A stretch of 64,000 bases of DNA, from contig JAURVB010013950.1 in the NCBI GenBank assembly GCA_033002965.1, positions 1-64,000 on the forward strand, given 5' to 3'. Both the position numbers and the translations under genes were made by a program. The stretch comes from Piper betle. Taxonomy: Eukaryota; Streptophyta; Magnoliopsida; Piperales; Piperaceae. The first letter of the stretch is position 1. Every line of letters begins with the position of its first letter. Under the pieces are notes generated by a model that saw only the letters and a program-made list of their open reading frames with translations, was not told the origin of the DNA and ran no database searches. Below are positions 1 to 13,938 of this stretch, piece by piece.

Positions 1-3000
1 TGTAAAGAACCATCTCTGGCTAAGACAGTTCAATTCATCGTGGCTAGCTCAGCGGTGGGATTTAGCTGGTTATTCTGTCGCTATTAAGATTTAGGACTCC
101 CATAAATACCAAAGACAGAGATGTACACCTGCCTAGTGACAACAAATGATCATCAACCATCCTGCACATCTTCCTATATTTATATATGCTTTTGTTTACA
201 TAGTTTGCCTGATATTATGCAGTTTATGGACAGAGATTATTGATCAGATAACTTAAAGTCAGACATTCAAAATGAGATTGGTAACTACTATTTAATTCCA
301 CATACAACAATTAAAGGGAATGGAACGATCAGATCATCACTCACAACAAAGCTTTCAACCCATGGTCTTCAGAGTGCTCCTGCTTTATCTAAACAAGCTT
401 GAATAGGTCTGCAGTGCTTGTGCATATGTCTATAAACACAGCTAGTGATCATCCTGCAATATGGACTCACCTTTCACTTGGGATCCTTTGTCATCTTCGC
501 TGGTACCCATTCCTGATATCTGGTCCACTACTCTGTTGGACATGGCTAGTGGTACTATGTCTTGCTATGAGACGTGTGAGACAGTGATACATAGCTTCAG
601 ATATATTATGCATGGCATTTGTAGAAGTATAAAAACAAAACATTATAACGTGGGTATTGTTGAGACCCTACAAAACCAGGCATCAGGAAATGGCTGCTCA
701 AACAAAGCAGCCCACTATTCAATTTACATTTTTCAATTTTTGGGTCAAAGTGTGGTGAAGAGTTAATATAAAATGGCCTACAACCGCACAAAAGTTAAAG
801 CCAGGTTGGTGGTGATGCTGCGAATGTTTGGCATTTAGAAACTCAGACTTGTCCATGCATGCTTGAGGGCGTGCATATTCAGAATACTCTCTGAAATGGA
901 CCGAATACGATGACCGAACAGAAGTAATTACATGTTGAGTATAGAAGGAGAGACACTCTTCTATGCTTCCTGAAAGTTCAGATTATCTACGTCTATATCT
1001 GTAAACTTTGCAACTTCCACCCAGTCTAAAAATAAATGGTTTTCAAAGAAGTTAAAGGTTTTAATTATATAAGAACATGTTAATTAATAACCTCATTTTT
1101 ATTCCCTAAGTATGTTCTCTCCATTAATTCTTATTTACTCCTGAGATCATAAAATTTGTTATTTTCTAACTTACTATAAAAATTAATCTTTTCGTCTATA
1201 TATTTTATTTTTTGTTAAAATTAATAAATATATTTTACACAGAAAACATACAGCGAATGAGTTGGTTATATATGCTCTCCTGCTTAAAGCCAACGGACCG
1301 GGGAATTAAATTTCAATCAATGAAGCTTTAATTATATCTGAGTCAGCATCATTGACCGATATGATCTAAGTGACACTTTGACTGATTGATATGACTCCAC
1401 GAAGGTTTCTGCAATTAAAATTTTGTGCTCCACTTCATTTTGTGTACCTTATACCTTATTATATTAACGAACTTCCAACCACGCCAGCCCCAGGGGACTA
1501 AACGATCCAGGCCCGAGCCGTTCCTCTGAATAGAAATATTTTTAAATTTAATGTAATTTTTAATAAGTATATTTGAAGCTTGTCTGAATGCTCGACGAGT
1601 TTTAATATATTATAGGTCAATCTGAACTCGTCCTAAATTTATGGTTTCTTGTTTGACTCATTATATTTTTAGCACGAGTTTTAGTTAATAAGTGATGTCG
1701 TTTGATTGGTGCTCGACTTATATGAGATCAAAAACTATTTTTCCAACATTCATATAAAGTTTAACATGCAGCCTCAATATTATTGAAGAGTGGAGTCGGG
1801 TATTTTGAGTTTGAGCACATCAAACTTAAGTTTGAGTCAGACAAAGCTGAATACTATTAGCTCAAGCTTTGTTCTGTTGTTTAACAAATTGTTCATTTTA
1901 AACCGAGTATTTTTCGAGCACAAAATCAACAAACTCGAGTTCAAGACAAATCAAGCCGAATATAAAATACTGAGCAGGTTTAACTTATTTACATCCTACG
2001 TCACTACATCACACATGGAAGAGATTTTCTTAAACCAACATATTCAAAGAAATTGGAGGGTGTTGTTACTTGTTACCATCACATTCACTTAAAAATTCAA
2101 AAATGAATAAAATCGATTGGTGCCTTTTTGGCATTATTATAATTAGATGGTACTCATTTTGAGATTCCGTTTGTAAGCTCTCTACTGAAATGTAATCACT
2201 TTCTAGAGGGCATCTGTTACATTTCCAGGTTCGTGGGCTTGGAGGTTTCTTTATGAGCCTGGAAATTAGAGGCGACTGATTTTTGAAGGCCAATACAACT
2301 TTAGCCCAAAGAAGGTCACGATACAATAAACCCACATCTAAGGTTTTTACAAAATTTTTCCTTTTCAATTTTGACGTTGTATTTTAAATTTTTAATGCTA
2401 TTTTTTTCTAACATCCACACTAATGCTAAAAAGCTGGATGTTTGGAAACAAGGTTTGCATGATGTCCAATTAAATTGCTTGATGTCCACGTGGATTCAGC
2501 AATAAGTGGGTCCAGGTGTCAGAGATGGAGCGGATCAGACATGATCCAGTATTTGTAATGGGCCGAAATTGCTGTTTTCATAACCCAGATGTAGGATGGG
2601 CTATAATCTCGACTGTTTGTAATGGGCCACGTCTCATTGACTCATCTTACAGCGAGGGCCCACGGAGTTGGCCCCATTCATAAGGCTTTCGTACATGCAA
2701 TCTTTGATTAGAATTTCGGGTCCCGGTTGGCTTGAAAATATTTGTAAATGAAAAAAACTTTCACATGAAAACGAATCCAATGATATATTCACTCTCATAT
2801 GCATGCATGTGCCTCTTGAAAGTTCCCTCAATTGAAAATATAAGAAAATATTATGCTGTAAAATTTGTACATAAATTTAATTTAACTAAAATCAAAAAAT
2901 TTTAAATTTAAATTTCAATACATCTAAACAAAAAAATATGACCGCAAACTTCCCAAACTTTAATTTCTAATTTCATACTAACAAGATATATTTTATTTGC

Positions 3001-3720
3001 TTTGAGAAAAAATATAATAAAAAAATTAAATTATTATAATTCATTTGCTCGTTCGATTAAGAATATATGTTTAAAGTCAATCATAATGTATATATATAAA
3101 AATAAAATTATTACAATTTATCTAATTATTGAATGCCCAGTTTATACATAAAATTAAATTTTTTTGTAATACAAGTCGGACATCTTGTCTAGCATAAATA
3201 TAAATAAAAGACATGAAGAGATGGTTGAATAGCAGTGAAAGGCGATTAAGTGTACAAAAATTGCACTTCTTTCTCTCATGCACTGGCATGTTTTAAAGGA
3301 TATGTACCCTAGGGAAAGGGATAGGTGCCGCTGAGTTTGATCCGGCCATGACCATGTCTCTCCCACTGAGTTGCTTCAAGTCGAAACAAAACAATTTGCT
3401 GTGTTTTTAAACAATTCAACCTCTTCGTTTACACCGGGAAGGAATGTGCACATGTTGGTGGCAGGGGAGGGAATGCACACAGATCCCCACGTATTTGTCC
3501 CCATCTACTTGGCCTTGCCGCCATCCAATTCCTGTCCTCACGAGGCTTGATATTTCTCTTCTAATCCTGCTTACGCACTTAATCAACTTCTCTGTTTGTG
3601 CGTATGCAGTCATTTGATTCCCATTCTCAACGACTCCAAAAAAGCCTGGGTAATGTCCGTTTTTTACCTATATAAACAATTCAATTACTCACTTGTGAAA
3701 GCGACTAAATTAACTTGAGC
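1..3720. other. Gene-poor AT-rich DNA
   Basis: No reading frame here shows a recognisable domain, and the open stretches are short with no codon or splice logic. About 1525-1990 contains repeated GCTCGA/GAGTTT-type words like those at the ends of degenerate plant hAT-type elements, but I could not find matched termini or a target duplication. The rest is AT-rich with homopolymer runs. Confidence 0.5.
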
Positions 3721-5438
3721 GTGTTGGATTTGGGCCGTGCTATATACAAGTATGTAATTGTATCATATGCTATTAATAAGGTTTGGGCCTAAATTAAATT
3801 GATCTATTAAAGTTAAGGTTAATGGGCCATTAATATTTAAGATAAATATGTGGAGATACCATATATTTAAGATGAGTATGGATAAATATGTGTAGATACC
3901 GTTTTCGTAATCTCTAATTTATGATGGGTTAAATTGGAATTATGAAAGATAAGGATAAATACGGTTACAAGGATAAATACGGTTATGGTCCCGAATTCGC
4001 ACCGTAGTTTTTCTTTTCTGGTATCCCATCATCTAGGAACTCTGGCTTTGGAGCTTAGGTGTAGAATTTGGAAGATCAAACCGAAGAAATCAGAATTATT
4101 TCTTATTATGGATCCAGGTACGCTTCGGTTATTAAATTTATTTTCTTGATGATTTGATATGAAGAAGGTTTTATTGATGATGGTTTTATCATCTATATAA
4201 TTTTGGTTAAAGTTTAAAGTTTTTTATTTCAACAGAGCACCCTATTTTATGAGGGTGAATGGCTACCTAATGATCATACGTGAAAGCTTAGAGCATGGTG
4301 CGCGTGGCCTAGGAATTGCACGCCAAATGCAGAGTGCAATTCTTGCGACAACCCCGGGTCTAGTCATGCTCCGTCTACGCTGTATTCAACTTGTAACGTC
4401 ATGCATCACATCACATTTAGTAAACATGTGGAATGAGAACTATTATAAGGATGGCACATTCCATCACCAATTCTTGGCAAGTGTGGAGGGAGTTTTGAGT
4501 TTGCTTTTGTGAGGAGCGGCACACTGCAACCTGGGAGCAGTGTAAGATGTAGTTATGGATCTTATCAGATCTATAATGAATATTCGCTACTACCATTTTG
4601 ACTTTTGTGTGTTTCGTTTCGCCAGGCACCCGCATTACATCAGAATTCTGTTCTGGTTTGTGGGTTCCTCTTCTCATGGTGAGCTTTTGCTTGGTAAGTA
4701 GATCTTCCTGGATACTGCCTGCAATGCAAGCTTGTTCTCTGATGTGCCTTTTTTCTTTTGTTCTGTGATGATGGATTTTATGTATGCGGCTGTGAATTTG
4801 TGATGGGTGTCTGCTGTGACAATGGTTCTGATTTTGCATGTTTTGGGTGGCTTCTCTGTTGTTGTTGTTCCAATTTGTTCACAAATATGCCTAGTGAAAC
4901 AAACAGCAATGTGCCGGTTGCATTTAAATTTTCTGTTTTAGTGAGCTGCTTTAGTTTTTTGGTTTATACAAATTTTAAACTGCATGATTCTAATTAATTT
5001 TTGTAGGGAATAGGTTCACCTACCAAATGCAATGTTAAATAATTACTTAAATCTATTTCATGAAGGCGTTGGATTCTCCAAAAAAAAAAGCCACATTTCT
5101 TACTTAATTTAATCTTTTTTCTAAGAAAATTTTGCCAATTTTAATTTTAATTTTAATTTTTTTAAATGTGTCTTCCATTGACAATGTGTTGAGATTGTTA
5201 ACATTTGATCACTCAAACATGCCATTTTCTTTGGGAATTCTTAAGAAATTGATAATTCTAATTTTTGGTTGATGTCACGGGGAAATAGAGACATGCTCGT
5301 AGATGCAGTGCTTTCTAAAGCATCAAATTCCTTTCTGATTGTATCCTACTTTGTGCTTTTTTGGTAGCTTCAATAAACTGGTTGTTCTTCATTCATGTGC
5401 TTGTATACAATAAGACTATTATTTCTCTAAAATAAAAG
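3721..5438. other. Unassigned DNA upstream of the STICHEL-like remnant
   Basis: This should hold the 5' half of the STICHEL-like gene if it were complete, but no Walker A or Walker B AAA+ ATPase sequence is visible. Instead there are short imperfect repeats around 3835-3990 (the word GGATAAATA recurs) and an open stretch at 4249-4512 with no family signature. It may be transposon-derived; I cannot classify it. Confidence 0.4.
3835..3990. repeat. Short imperfect direct repeats
   Basis: The phrase ATTTAAGAT-(A/G)A(G)TATG with GGATAAATATGTG(G/T)AGATACC appears twice around 3836-3901, and GGATAAATACGGTTA appears twice around 3952-3985. The copies are imperfect and clustered, as in decayed transposon or LTR sequence. 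No further identity can be assigned. Confidence 0.5.
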
Positions 5439-8182
5439 ATGTTGATATAGTGGCACGGTTGAAACAGCATGTTAGTCAAGAAAAGTTGGATGCTGATATT
5501 GATGCCCTAGGTGTGATAGCTTCATGTTCTGATGGCTCTCTTCAAGATGCGGTATCACTATTAGAGCAACTGAGTTAGTTAGAAGGAAAACTGTTGGTCA
5601 GTTTTCTTCTTCTTTGTTTTATCATGTTATTCAATCTTACTTGATACAATCACTTATTCCTGGTTGGTTGAATCAGAAATGATTTTTTTCAAACAAAATA
5701 TTTTTTAAACTAATATCATTATCATTTTATTGCCCTAGGTTGGTATTGTTCCAGATGAAAAATTACTGGATCTGTTGGAGCTAGCCATGTCCTCAAACAT
5801 TTCAAAAACAGTTAAAAGAGCCAGAGAACTGTTAAACTCTGGGGTTGATCCAACGGCTCAGATGTCACAGTTAGCGAGCCTTATAATGGATATAATTGCT
5901 GGAACGTCTCACCTGAGTCAGTTGAAATGCAATGATGCGGACAAGAGTTGTAAGTTCAATGTCATCACTTCGTCCACTTTTTGTTCAATTAGTGAAGTTT
6001 TTCCCAGTATAAGACTTCAGCTGATTTTATTTGTCCATATCTCAACATAGTTTATTCTCAGGTTTACCTAATTACAATGAGGATGCAGTTGACATTATAG
6101 TGCATTTAAATTTTTGTCTCATTTTCTTTACTGGAATGAAAAGACATGATAAAATTGAACTTATATGAAACTTTTGGGCAGATAAATGAGATAGAACTTT
6201 TCGAAAGCATATTAAGGACAGGAGAATGTTTGACTCATTCATAAACACAAAAATTTTGTGATAACTTTGTAGAAAAAATTCTGCAATATCATAATAAATA
6301 GGTCATTTTTCATGGCTTGCATAGGGAGAAGTAATCTCTTGAAAGCCCATTTCATAATTATCTTATTCCAGGTGTTAAGTTATTTGCGTGAGATTCTTGC
6401 TAACTTGTTCCCACGATTGATAATTCATGCCTGCATTTATATCTCCCCCAATAATGTGCTTTCCTTGGCGCTGTTGAACCTCTTCTTGTCAATATGGATT
6501 GAAACTATTTTTATATTTTCATCTCCTCAAAGTCAACTGTGCTTTTGATTTGCTGATATGCATCCCTATCCGTACTTTATGTAGTTACAGAGGTGGTTTG
6601 TGGTAGTGTGTCATTGTGCTACATGCATTTTAAAAACACTCCATCTTTTCCCTATTACATATTCAACAGCTTATGCGATGAAAGATGCATTTTGCACATC
6701 ATGTTTCCGATCGTTCATTTTTATCCTCTTATTCAAATTTAGTGAGCCAAATGATCACTTAAGCGTAGAATCTTTTATTGGTCTTGCAAAAGAAAAGTAA
6801 AATTTTCTTCTGTGGATTTGATTTCAGATTGCTTGAAAATTTTTCTTAGTGACCAAAGTTGAGCTGTAAAAATTAAGGTCAGCTCTCAATGTCCTGTCAC
6901 AAGTGGAAAAACAGCTTCAACATTCAACCAGGCGGTCAACATGGTTCAATGCAGCTCTCTTGCAGCTTGGTTTGAAAAGTTCTGTAAATTCGACTTCTTC
7001 AGGAAGCAATGGCTTAAGCAAACTAGGGAAGTTTCACCTAGAGCTTATACAGAAACGTCAAGCCTGAGTAGAAGTGACTGTTGCGATCCAGATCTGCACG
7101 GGCCAAAAGCAAATACAACTCTTACAACACCTAACAATCATATTAGCTCGAGTGTCGACTATCCATCTGATGTACACAGTATCGATTTCTCTTATGATGC
7201 ACTGGACAAAAACCTTTCATGCATATGCCAAGATAAAATAGGTGACATATGGAGGAGATGCATTAGAAAAGGTCATTCAGGAGCTTTAAGGCATTTACTA
7301 CAAAGTCACAGCAAGCTAGTATCAATTTTAGAAGTTGGTGGTATTGTCGATATTTCACTTTTCTCTTTCACTCTTGGATAGGTGTTCTTAGTTTCTTATT
7401 CCATCTCATGGGATTTTCTTCTGTGCAGGTAATTTGATTGCTTATGTAGCATTCTGGAATAAAGATAGCAAATCTCAAGCAGAGAATTTCTTCAGTATTA
7501 CGGATTCGGTTGAAATTGTTTTAAAACGCAAAGTACAGGTTAAGTTGGAGCTTATTTCAAATGGCCGTTATTATGTTAACAAAATATATCCATTTGAAGC
7601 AGCATATGCAAATGGCCAAGGAGAAAAAATTCTAGCAGAAAATGTCTCAAAAGTCAAAGGCAATGAAGCAAATAATTTTTGTGATCAAGTTCAAAAAGAA
7701 TTGATTAGAACATACATAAATAGTTTTGAGAATACTTCTGATGGTTCTTATTTACCACACAGAAGCTTACTTGGATCATCATTGCCGCATATTTTGAAAG
7801 AAAATGAGGATTCATCTGTAGTGTATGTGGATGTGCGGATTAACTTGGCACAGGAGATGCGCGGTTCCATGAATGAAGAAAACATGAAGAATGATCATTT
7901 TCAACAGGTTGGTGAGAATATGCTCGTATCAACAAGTCAATTTATAGCTGAAAGGCATCGAGTGTTACAACAAGGAGACACACATGGTGATAACCAGAAG
8001 CCCAATGAGTGCATGGCATCTCTTACCTTATCACTCAGACTAAAAGAGAACAATCTGAACAATGATATAAAATCATTCAAAGACAACATGGGTACCATTA
8101 TTCATCAGCATCAACAAATGGGTGAATGTTGTTCTATCTCCCCAAGCTTATTGCATACAAGCAACTTCAGTGTCAATCTTGG
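5439..8182 (+). pseudogene. STICHEL-like (DNA polymerase III gamma/tau-like) truncated pseudogene
   Basis: Plant STICHEL proteins are AAA+ clamp-loader-like proteins; STICHEL itself controls trichome branching. Only the part after the ATPase core is present. Exon-like blocks: 5439-about 5600 (clamp-loader lid, ending in ALGVIASCSDGSLQDA), 5739-5949 (VGIVPDEKLLDLLELAMSS, then SQLASLIMDIIAGT), 6828 to about 7372 (EKQLQHSTRRSTWFNAALLQ, then IWRRCIRKGHSGALRHLL) and 7430-8182 (NLIAYVAFWNKDSKSQAENF and the following variable region). Acceptors and donors (AG/GT) surround the blocks. Defects: an in-frame TAG at 5576-5578 where the family has a leucine codon, a small deletion leaving TGA near 6855, and a frame change between about 7060 and 7110. 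No ATPase N-terminus is found upstream. The family call is firm; the pseudogene call rests on several independent defects. Confidence 0.85.
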
Positions 8183-9311
8183 TAAATAGAGTTTGTAAGT
8201 TCATTCTGTTAATGTGTTTTACACAATTTTCGTTTATCAAGTCTACACGTCTGGAATGCGTTTAAGTCAGGTTTTGCCATATAAGAGCAAAGATACAGGT
8301 CATTTCCTTCTTAATGTTACATCTGCTATTTTGTTTGATATGCTCTCAGGCAAAGTTGTCTATGGCTAGTGTGAAAGAGTTGAATCAAAAGGTCTAACAT
8401 AGGGACCAAGGACTGATCAGAAGCAATATCTGGAGAACTTATCTTGAGCTATTTTCCTCTATCATAGCATGCTTGGATCTTTTGTTTCATGTAACATAGT
8501 TTACTTCTCTGTTCAAAGATAACTAGCTTGCTTTGACTTCTGAAAAGGTAATCTGGTAACACAATTGACATGAAAATTTGAATGTGTCTTCTTTCAGAAA
8601 AAATGAATTAGCATCTGATTGTAATAGCATTCTTTGCTGGAAAAGCGTTAAGCCATCGGCTGGTGGAGTAAGCGAATTGTCAATGTTTATCCCTCTCGGG
8701 GGTCTTCGAGGGAAGAAAACTAATGACATTTAACTATTGAAACAGGTGAAATGTGGTGTTCTTGGCCGACTGCAATGTTGGGCACAGTTTTCTGTGTTTG
8801 GACAATGTGGAAAGCCAAAAAGAGATGAAAATTGGAGATAATGACAATGCGCCTTAAAAAATTGCCATTTATTTGTCTCTTGTGATTTTTTTCAACAATT
8901 TCTGGTGAGAATGTTAGATTTTTTGGGGATAATGAACAGCCTATCCGGGGATTCAAAGAGCTGATCATATACTCTGTATGCGATAACATATTTGTAGGTG
9001 CAAGACGGCCACAGAAAACGTATATAACGCGAATGAAATGTTAGCTCTACTATTCATGGGACATGAAGCCATTTGCCCGAACAGCCTCAATGATGCCTTC
9101 AAATTTATATCAGTAATACCAGTTACATTCTTTGTTGCATACAATCAGAATATCACCTTCATAGTTGTCAAGTACACAATAACAGGCACCAAGTTTTCTC
9201 AAATGAAAAACGAAGAAGGTGGGTTCTGAGTCCTAAGAGCAAAAGTAAAGTATACAGCTTCAAAATCTGGTTATTCTGGTTTTAAATCAAGTTAACCAAG
9301 TAATTGAGAGA
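8183..9311. other. Intergenic DNA between STICHEL-like remnant and ispD
   Basis: No coding exon could be recognised. The last small exons of the STICHEL-like gene might be expected here but I do not see them. The stretch also holds the 3' untranslated side of ispD on the minus strand. Confidence 0.45.
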
Positions 9312-12300
9312 TTATGCAGCAAGCTTGAGTATCCTCTCTGCCAGTAAAAGATCATCTGGGGTTGTTACCTGCAGGTTGTACCATGAAGTAAACAGCTGGT
9401 AATTGTTCTCCAAAAATGTCAAACCAAAAAAAAATCATCCAAGGAAAAAGAACTAAATGTTCCAACTTAAACAGGTTAATCACCATTTGGTCCAATCAGG
9501 CATGGATATTTTTTGTATCAACTCGCACTTTGTTTGAAATGGCAATCAACTACCTACATGTCTCCTACTCCAACACAAGTAAGAACCTAAGTCTACCTTA
9601 CTGTAAGTCACTATCAACCCCACAATTCAAGGGACTATCATCGAGGAAACTATCAAGAATACTATTGAGAAAGCACACATATAGTAATTACCTTGATGTT
9701 TGTGTAAGATCCTTCAGTAATGTATACAGGATGTTTTAGGTGTTCCACAATAGAGACATCATCAGTCACTTCAAGACCTTTCCTGATAAAAAAACAGTAA
9801 CACGTAACTATAATTACAAATATTTTTGCTTTCCTCCTTTCTCATCCATCTGATAAGTTTTCTTATTTTCCAACTTTTTAACTTCTGCACTTTACACACA
9901 TTGGTGCAACAAGCCAACAACACATTTAACGTGGTATGAGTTGGGAACAATCTAAGTCAACAACTATTCCTAAGGCAAAATAAAGAAATCTAATCTAAGA
10001 AGATGAAAAGGAAGGCACACATTCAGAATTTCATTCATCAAAAGCTTAAGCTAGTACAATGAGGCGGCCTAATATTCATCAGCAAACAAAATAATACTCT
10101 TAGAAACTCCCGTACTAGTAAATAGGGTCAAAGGTGTAACTCTCATACAAGTAAATAGAGTCAAAGGAAACTCCTAATATATATACACAACTCCTAAAAC
10201 ACTTAATGACGTACTGCATCAACCTTCTAAAGAAAAATGACATCTTTATGCTAAATACGACATGTAATTGCATGTTAATAATGTTAAATTATTATGCGGG
10301 CAGGAATATATGTTGTGGTGGAATGGATTAGTAAATAAAAATACTGCCAACTTCATTTGGTATCAGGTTATCCCATGCACCAAAGCAATATAAACAATCA
10401 GAAGTCATATCATCATAACCATACTTCCCATCATTCAGTAGGCATTTTCTAGACGAGAATCTAGAGATGTTCTTCCAATTTTTATAAAATACTACTGTTT
10501 TAACTAGTTCTATTACAAACCGGGACAAAAGTAATGACCCTTTTAAAATTTTAGCCACCCGATTTTGCACCCAACATATGCTGACCTGTTTACAAGGTCA
10601 AAACCTTCTCTAAGCAGCTGAGGCCTGATAACCTGCGGTGTTTGCATCTCCCAAAGTGTTTTTCTGTCAAGAGTCGTCACAACAAAGGATTCACTGTTTG
10701 CCTGCACATAAAAATAAAAAACATTCACTCTCTGATATGGATTGGAGGCATAATTCTATGAGAAAAACTCTACCATAATATAAAGCCTAGCCAATTTAAT
10801 ACAATTTTTAGTGCCAATAGCTCTACCAAGCGTGAAGGTCTAAGTAAGAGATGAAGTTGGGGGTGAAATTATAGCAGAACACAGATAAAGTAATAATCTA
10901 GGATGCTCAAACTAATCATAAGGAGCTTTGTACCTCTTTTATCGTAGCTTTAACAGGCACACCAAGCACTGCCGCACCAATCATTGAAGCATCTTTAATC
11001 ACCTTTGAGAAATATAGAATTAAAAACATATAAGCTGATCTGGGCACCGCTGTTAAAGAAAAAGGGGGAAAGAAATGTACACAGGTTCTTACTGGTTTTT
11101 GTCATACAAAGGCATTAAGCATTCACTATTCAACTCCTTTTTACTGAAAACAAAACCCCATGTTTCCACCATCTTTAAAATATTTGAAATATTTATCTAG
11201 TTATCTTATTTCTAATGCCTAGATTTCAATTATACAACTTATGCACCACAGATGAGAAGGAAAGTTTTTTGGCTAAACCTTTTTTATGTCTTCAGATGTC
11301 ACTAGAGGCCGTGCTGAATCATGGATGCACACAAGCTCTGAATCCCCTTGAATTTCCTGTAGTCATAGTATACTCATGCTTTAATTAAGAATCAACTAGA
11401 TTGAATGAAAAAGAGAAAGCGAGAGAGCATGAATTTGCCTTTTTGCACAATTTTTATAGTATTTTATACGCACAATTTGAGAACTTTAGGAATAAAAAGG
11501 CATATGTTTATGATCAGACAAAGAATTTGAGCGAAGATATTCCATGCTCAGCCTCGCAATTAATATTAGCAAGCACCTGAAGTCCACTGAACACGGAATC
11601 TTGTCTCTCTTTCCCAGGCAACGCAAATTTAAGGTCTACACTTATCTCCCCACTTGCATCTGGAATCAAAAGGTTATAAAGGTTATCTGCAATGCTAATG
11701 TTTGAATGATAAATCTCAATTAGCATTGTATTACAAACACAAACACACTGAGACACCACAACCGCACATGAGTATACAAAATATAGCCCTGCTAGATGAA
11801 TGTAAAAGCTACAATTAGGTAAACTAATCCCTGCTGTAGTTTTCATCCCCTATCTAGGATCCATATGAAAACAATGAGAAAAAATGGATAAATTTGAAAA
11901 AAACATGGTAGAGTTTTGCCTTTACGCCTACCCTACTTTTTCATCTAAGCTTAGGGTCCGCAATTCACAAGCATTGGTAGATTTACATGGTAAAAATCGT
12001 TGTTTGCAACTTTGGTAATTTAAAAATGGGATGTAGACGAGGAAGGATATTTTGTACAATATATGACACCTAAATTAAAGAACGCCAAAGAAGGGTAAGG
12101 GCCACATACCTTCAAACACATCCCTATACGATGGATCGCATACCACAACAATTTCCTTAACTTCAGCAATACGCGAAAAAGTAAAGAAACTGCCCAAAAA
12201 TTACCAATTCATAATCTAAAATGCCACAAAAAAGTCACAACATGTTGCATGATGAAACATATAATCTTCTTACAATCTTTACCTATACAGGGCAATAGGC

Positions 12301-12885
12301 TGATCTAGAAGGGAAGATACTGTTTGGGCATGTTTGCCTATTACATGCAAGCGCACACAAAAATCATAAACACCACAAATAAACTGGCACTATGAAAGAA
12401 TTAAATGGCACCAGTAAGAGATCTACAACTCACCCCATTCGCTTCCCCTTTCCTCCAGCCAACAGAACGACCGAAACACTGTTATCATTCACGACTCCCA
12501 AACTCTACAAATAACAAAAACCAATACATTTCTCCTTTCTCTTCACATAACACGAACCAAGCACAAAAAGAACCAATTTTTATCAAAAGAAAAACATACC
12601 AACCTCTTCACCGTCTGTGCTCTTAGCAGAACACCGAACGCTGGTAACAACCAACCTCCCATTTCTCAAAGATCCATACCTTCCACCTGCAACAAGGAGC
12701 AAAAATAGTCATGCGAACTAAACCGAATTTTTGAAAACATGGAAGTTCGTCCATGGTGTACCTGAAAACCGGGGTTGAGAAGGAAGGGACAGAGATGGTG
12801 GCGATGTCGAGTGTTGGGTGTAGGCGAGATACTTGGGCTGGGGCGGACGAGAAGCAAAGTGAGGAGGAGAAAGCAGAAGCGCCAT
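9312..12885 (-). CDS. ispD: 2-C-methyl-D-erythritol 4-phosphate cytidylyltransferase, plastid (frame broken in exon 4 as read)
   Basis: IspD joins CTP and methylerythritol 4-phosphate in the plastid MEP pathway for isoprenoids. Exons on the minus strand: 12885-12762, 12686-12604, 12504-12434, 12337-12283, about 12183-12113, 11659-11577, about 11358-11281, about 11002-10935, about 10697-10587, about 9786-9691, 9370-9312. Start [12 protein letters not shown] opens a Ser/Pro-rich transit peptide; an upstream in-frame ATG at 12972 is less likely. Nucleotide loop [12 protein letters not shown], then [77 protein letters not shown] and the end [18 protein letters not shown] are all present. Exon 4 (ANMPKQYLP then DQPIALY) is 55 bp where the frame requires 57: one base is missing at its 5' end and one in a CCC run. 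As read, the frame stops there. Two assembly errors or recent decay are both possible; all other exons are conserved. Confidence 0.9.
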
Positions 12886-13064
12886 AGATTCTTGGTTGAC
12901 ACAGAGCAAACGGCGCTTCTCCGACAACTTATCAGAAAAGTCAATGAGATGGGCAAATCCGACCAGTTTCAAAGCTTGTGTTTAACGTGGTTGTTCCTAC
13001 CACTTAACTTAAGGGCGGGAGAGATGTCCTAATTGTTAAAGCATTAATGTATTGTATTGATAGT

Positions 13065-13440
13065 TAGGGCTGTTCACCTGATTAGCTGTGAGTTTGGCTT
13101 GATCCCAAAAACTCCACTAAAGTTAAATGAGATTTGTATCAATTAGACTTGGCTTACCTAGAAATTTAAAATTTTATATAAAAAATAAGATTTTAAATGT
13201 GTAAATTAATTTTTTAGAGTTTAACTAAACTAATAGAAGAGTAGGATATGTAAATACGTGACTATATTACTCTATAAATAAAACTATGACAAATTCATAT
13301 GTTCGATTTTTAAAATGAATATAAATTACATAAATTAAAAAGAGTACTTGACAATACAATTAAAGTTAGTTCAAGTTTAACCCTGTAACTCAAAGGCATA
13401 TGAACAAAATTTGGTCCAATTTGCACTATAAGTAGCCCTA
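13065..13440. mobile_element. Candidate hAT-like MITE
   Basis: A 376-bp AT-rich block starts TAGGGCTGTTCA and ends ATAAGTAGCCCTA, giving short TAGGGCT-type inverted termini. The flanking octamers TTGATAGT and TAGATAAT agree at six of eight positions, like a decayed 8-bp hAT target duplication. There is no coding content. The call is moderate because termini and duplication are imperfect. Confidence 0.45.
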
Positions 13441-13938
13441 TAGATAATTATGTATTTTTTATAATTAAATTTTCAAAATTTGTGTTTATAATTTAAACTC
13501 TTTGAATATGTATTTCAAGACATGGGCTCCTTCCAACCACTTAATGGTGTGAGGTTAAGGGCTGCTCTCAGCATCTTAAGCAAACAATTTTTATTTTTTA
13601 TAAATATTTTTATAAAGAACATTTTGGGTGGGAATCATGGAAAGAATTTTGAAAGTAGATCGACGTTCAATTTCGTTTATAATTGTGAAGCTAAATTAGT
13701 GGCACAGAAAATCCAGTACAATATGGGAAAACCATGTGGTTACGACTTGCCGGGCCTGAGCCTTGAGGTATCTTTTCTTTCACGTTTATGCTTCCATTCT
13801 CAATCTCACGTGTCTCATGTTTTCTTGCTATAGGGATTAGCATTACATTGATCATAAAATCCCTTCTTAGCAGTAATGCCATGATAAAGCAAGGGAGACG
13901 ACTTTTTTCAGGAATCACATCAATCCTTTAATAACCAC

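Noticed and set aside
4417..4839. 140-codon minus-strand frame
   Set aside because: No family similarity, His/Gln-rich low-complexity start, and no splice or promoter context.
13691..13918. Possible KHA exon of the channel (minus-strand frame with MVFPY)
   Set aside because: Only a few residues resemble the start of a KHA domain; the rest does not follow, and no splice path from the last channel exon was found.
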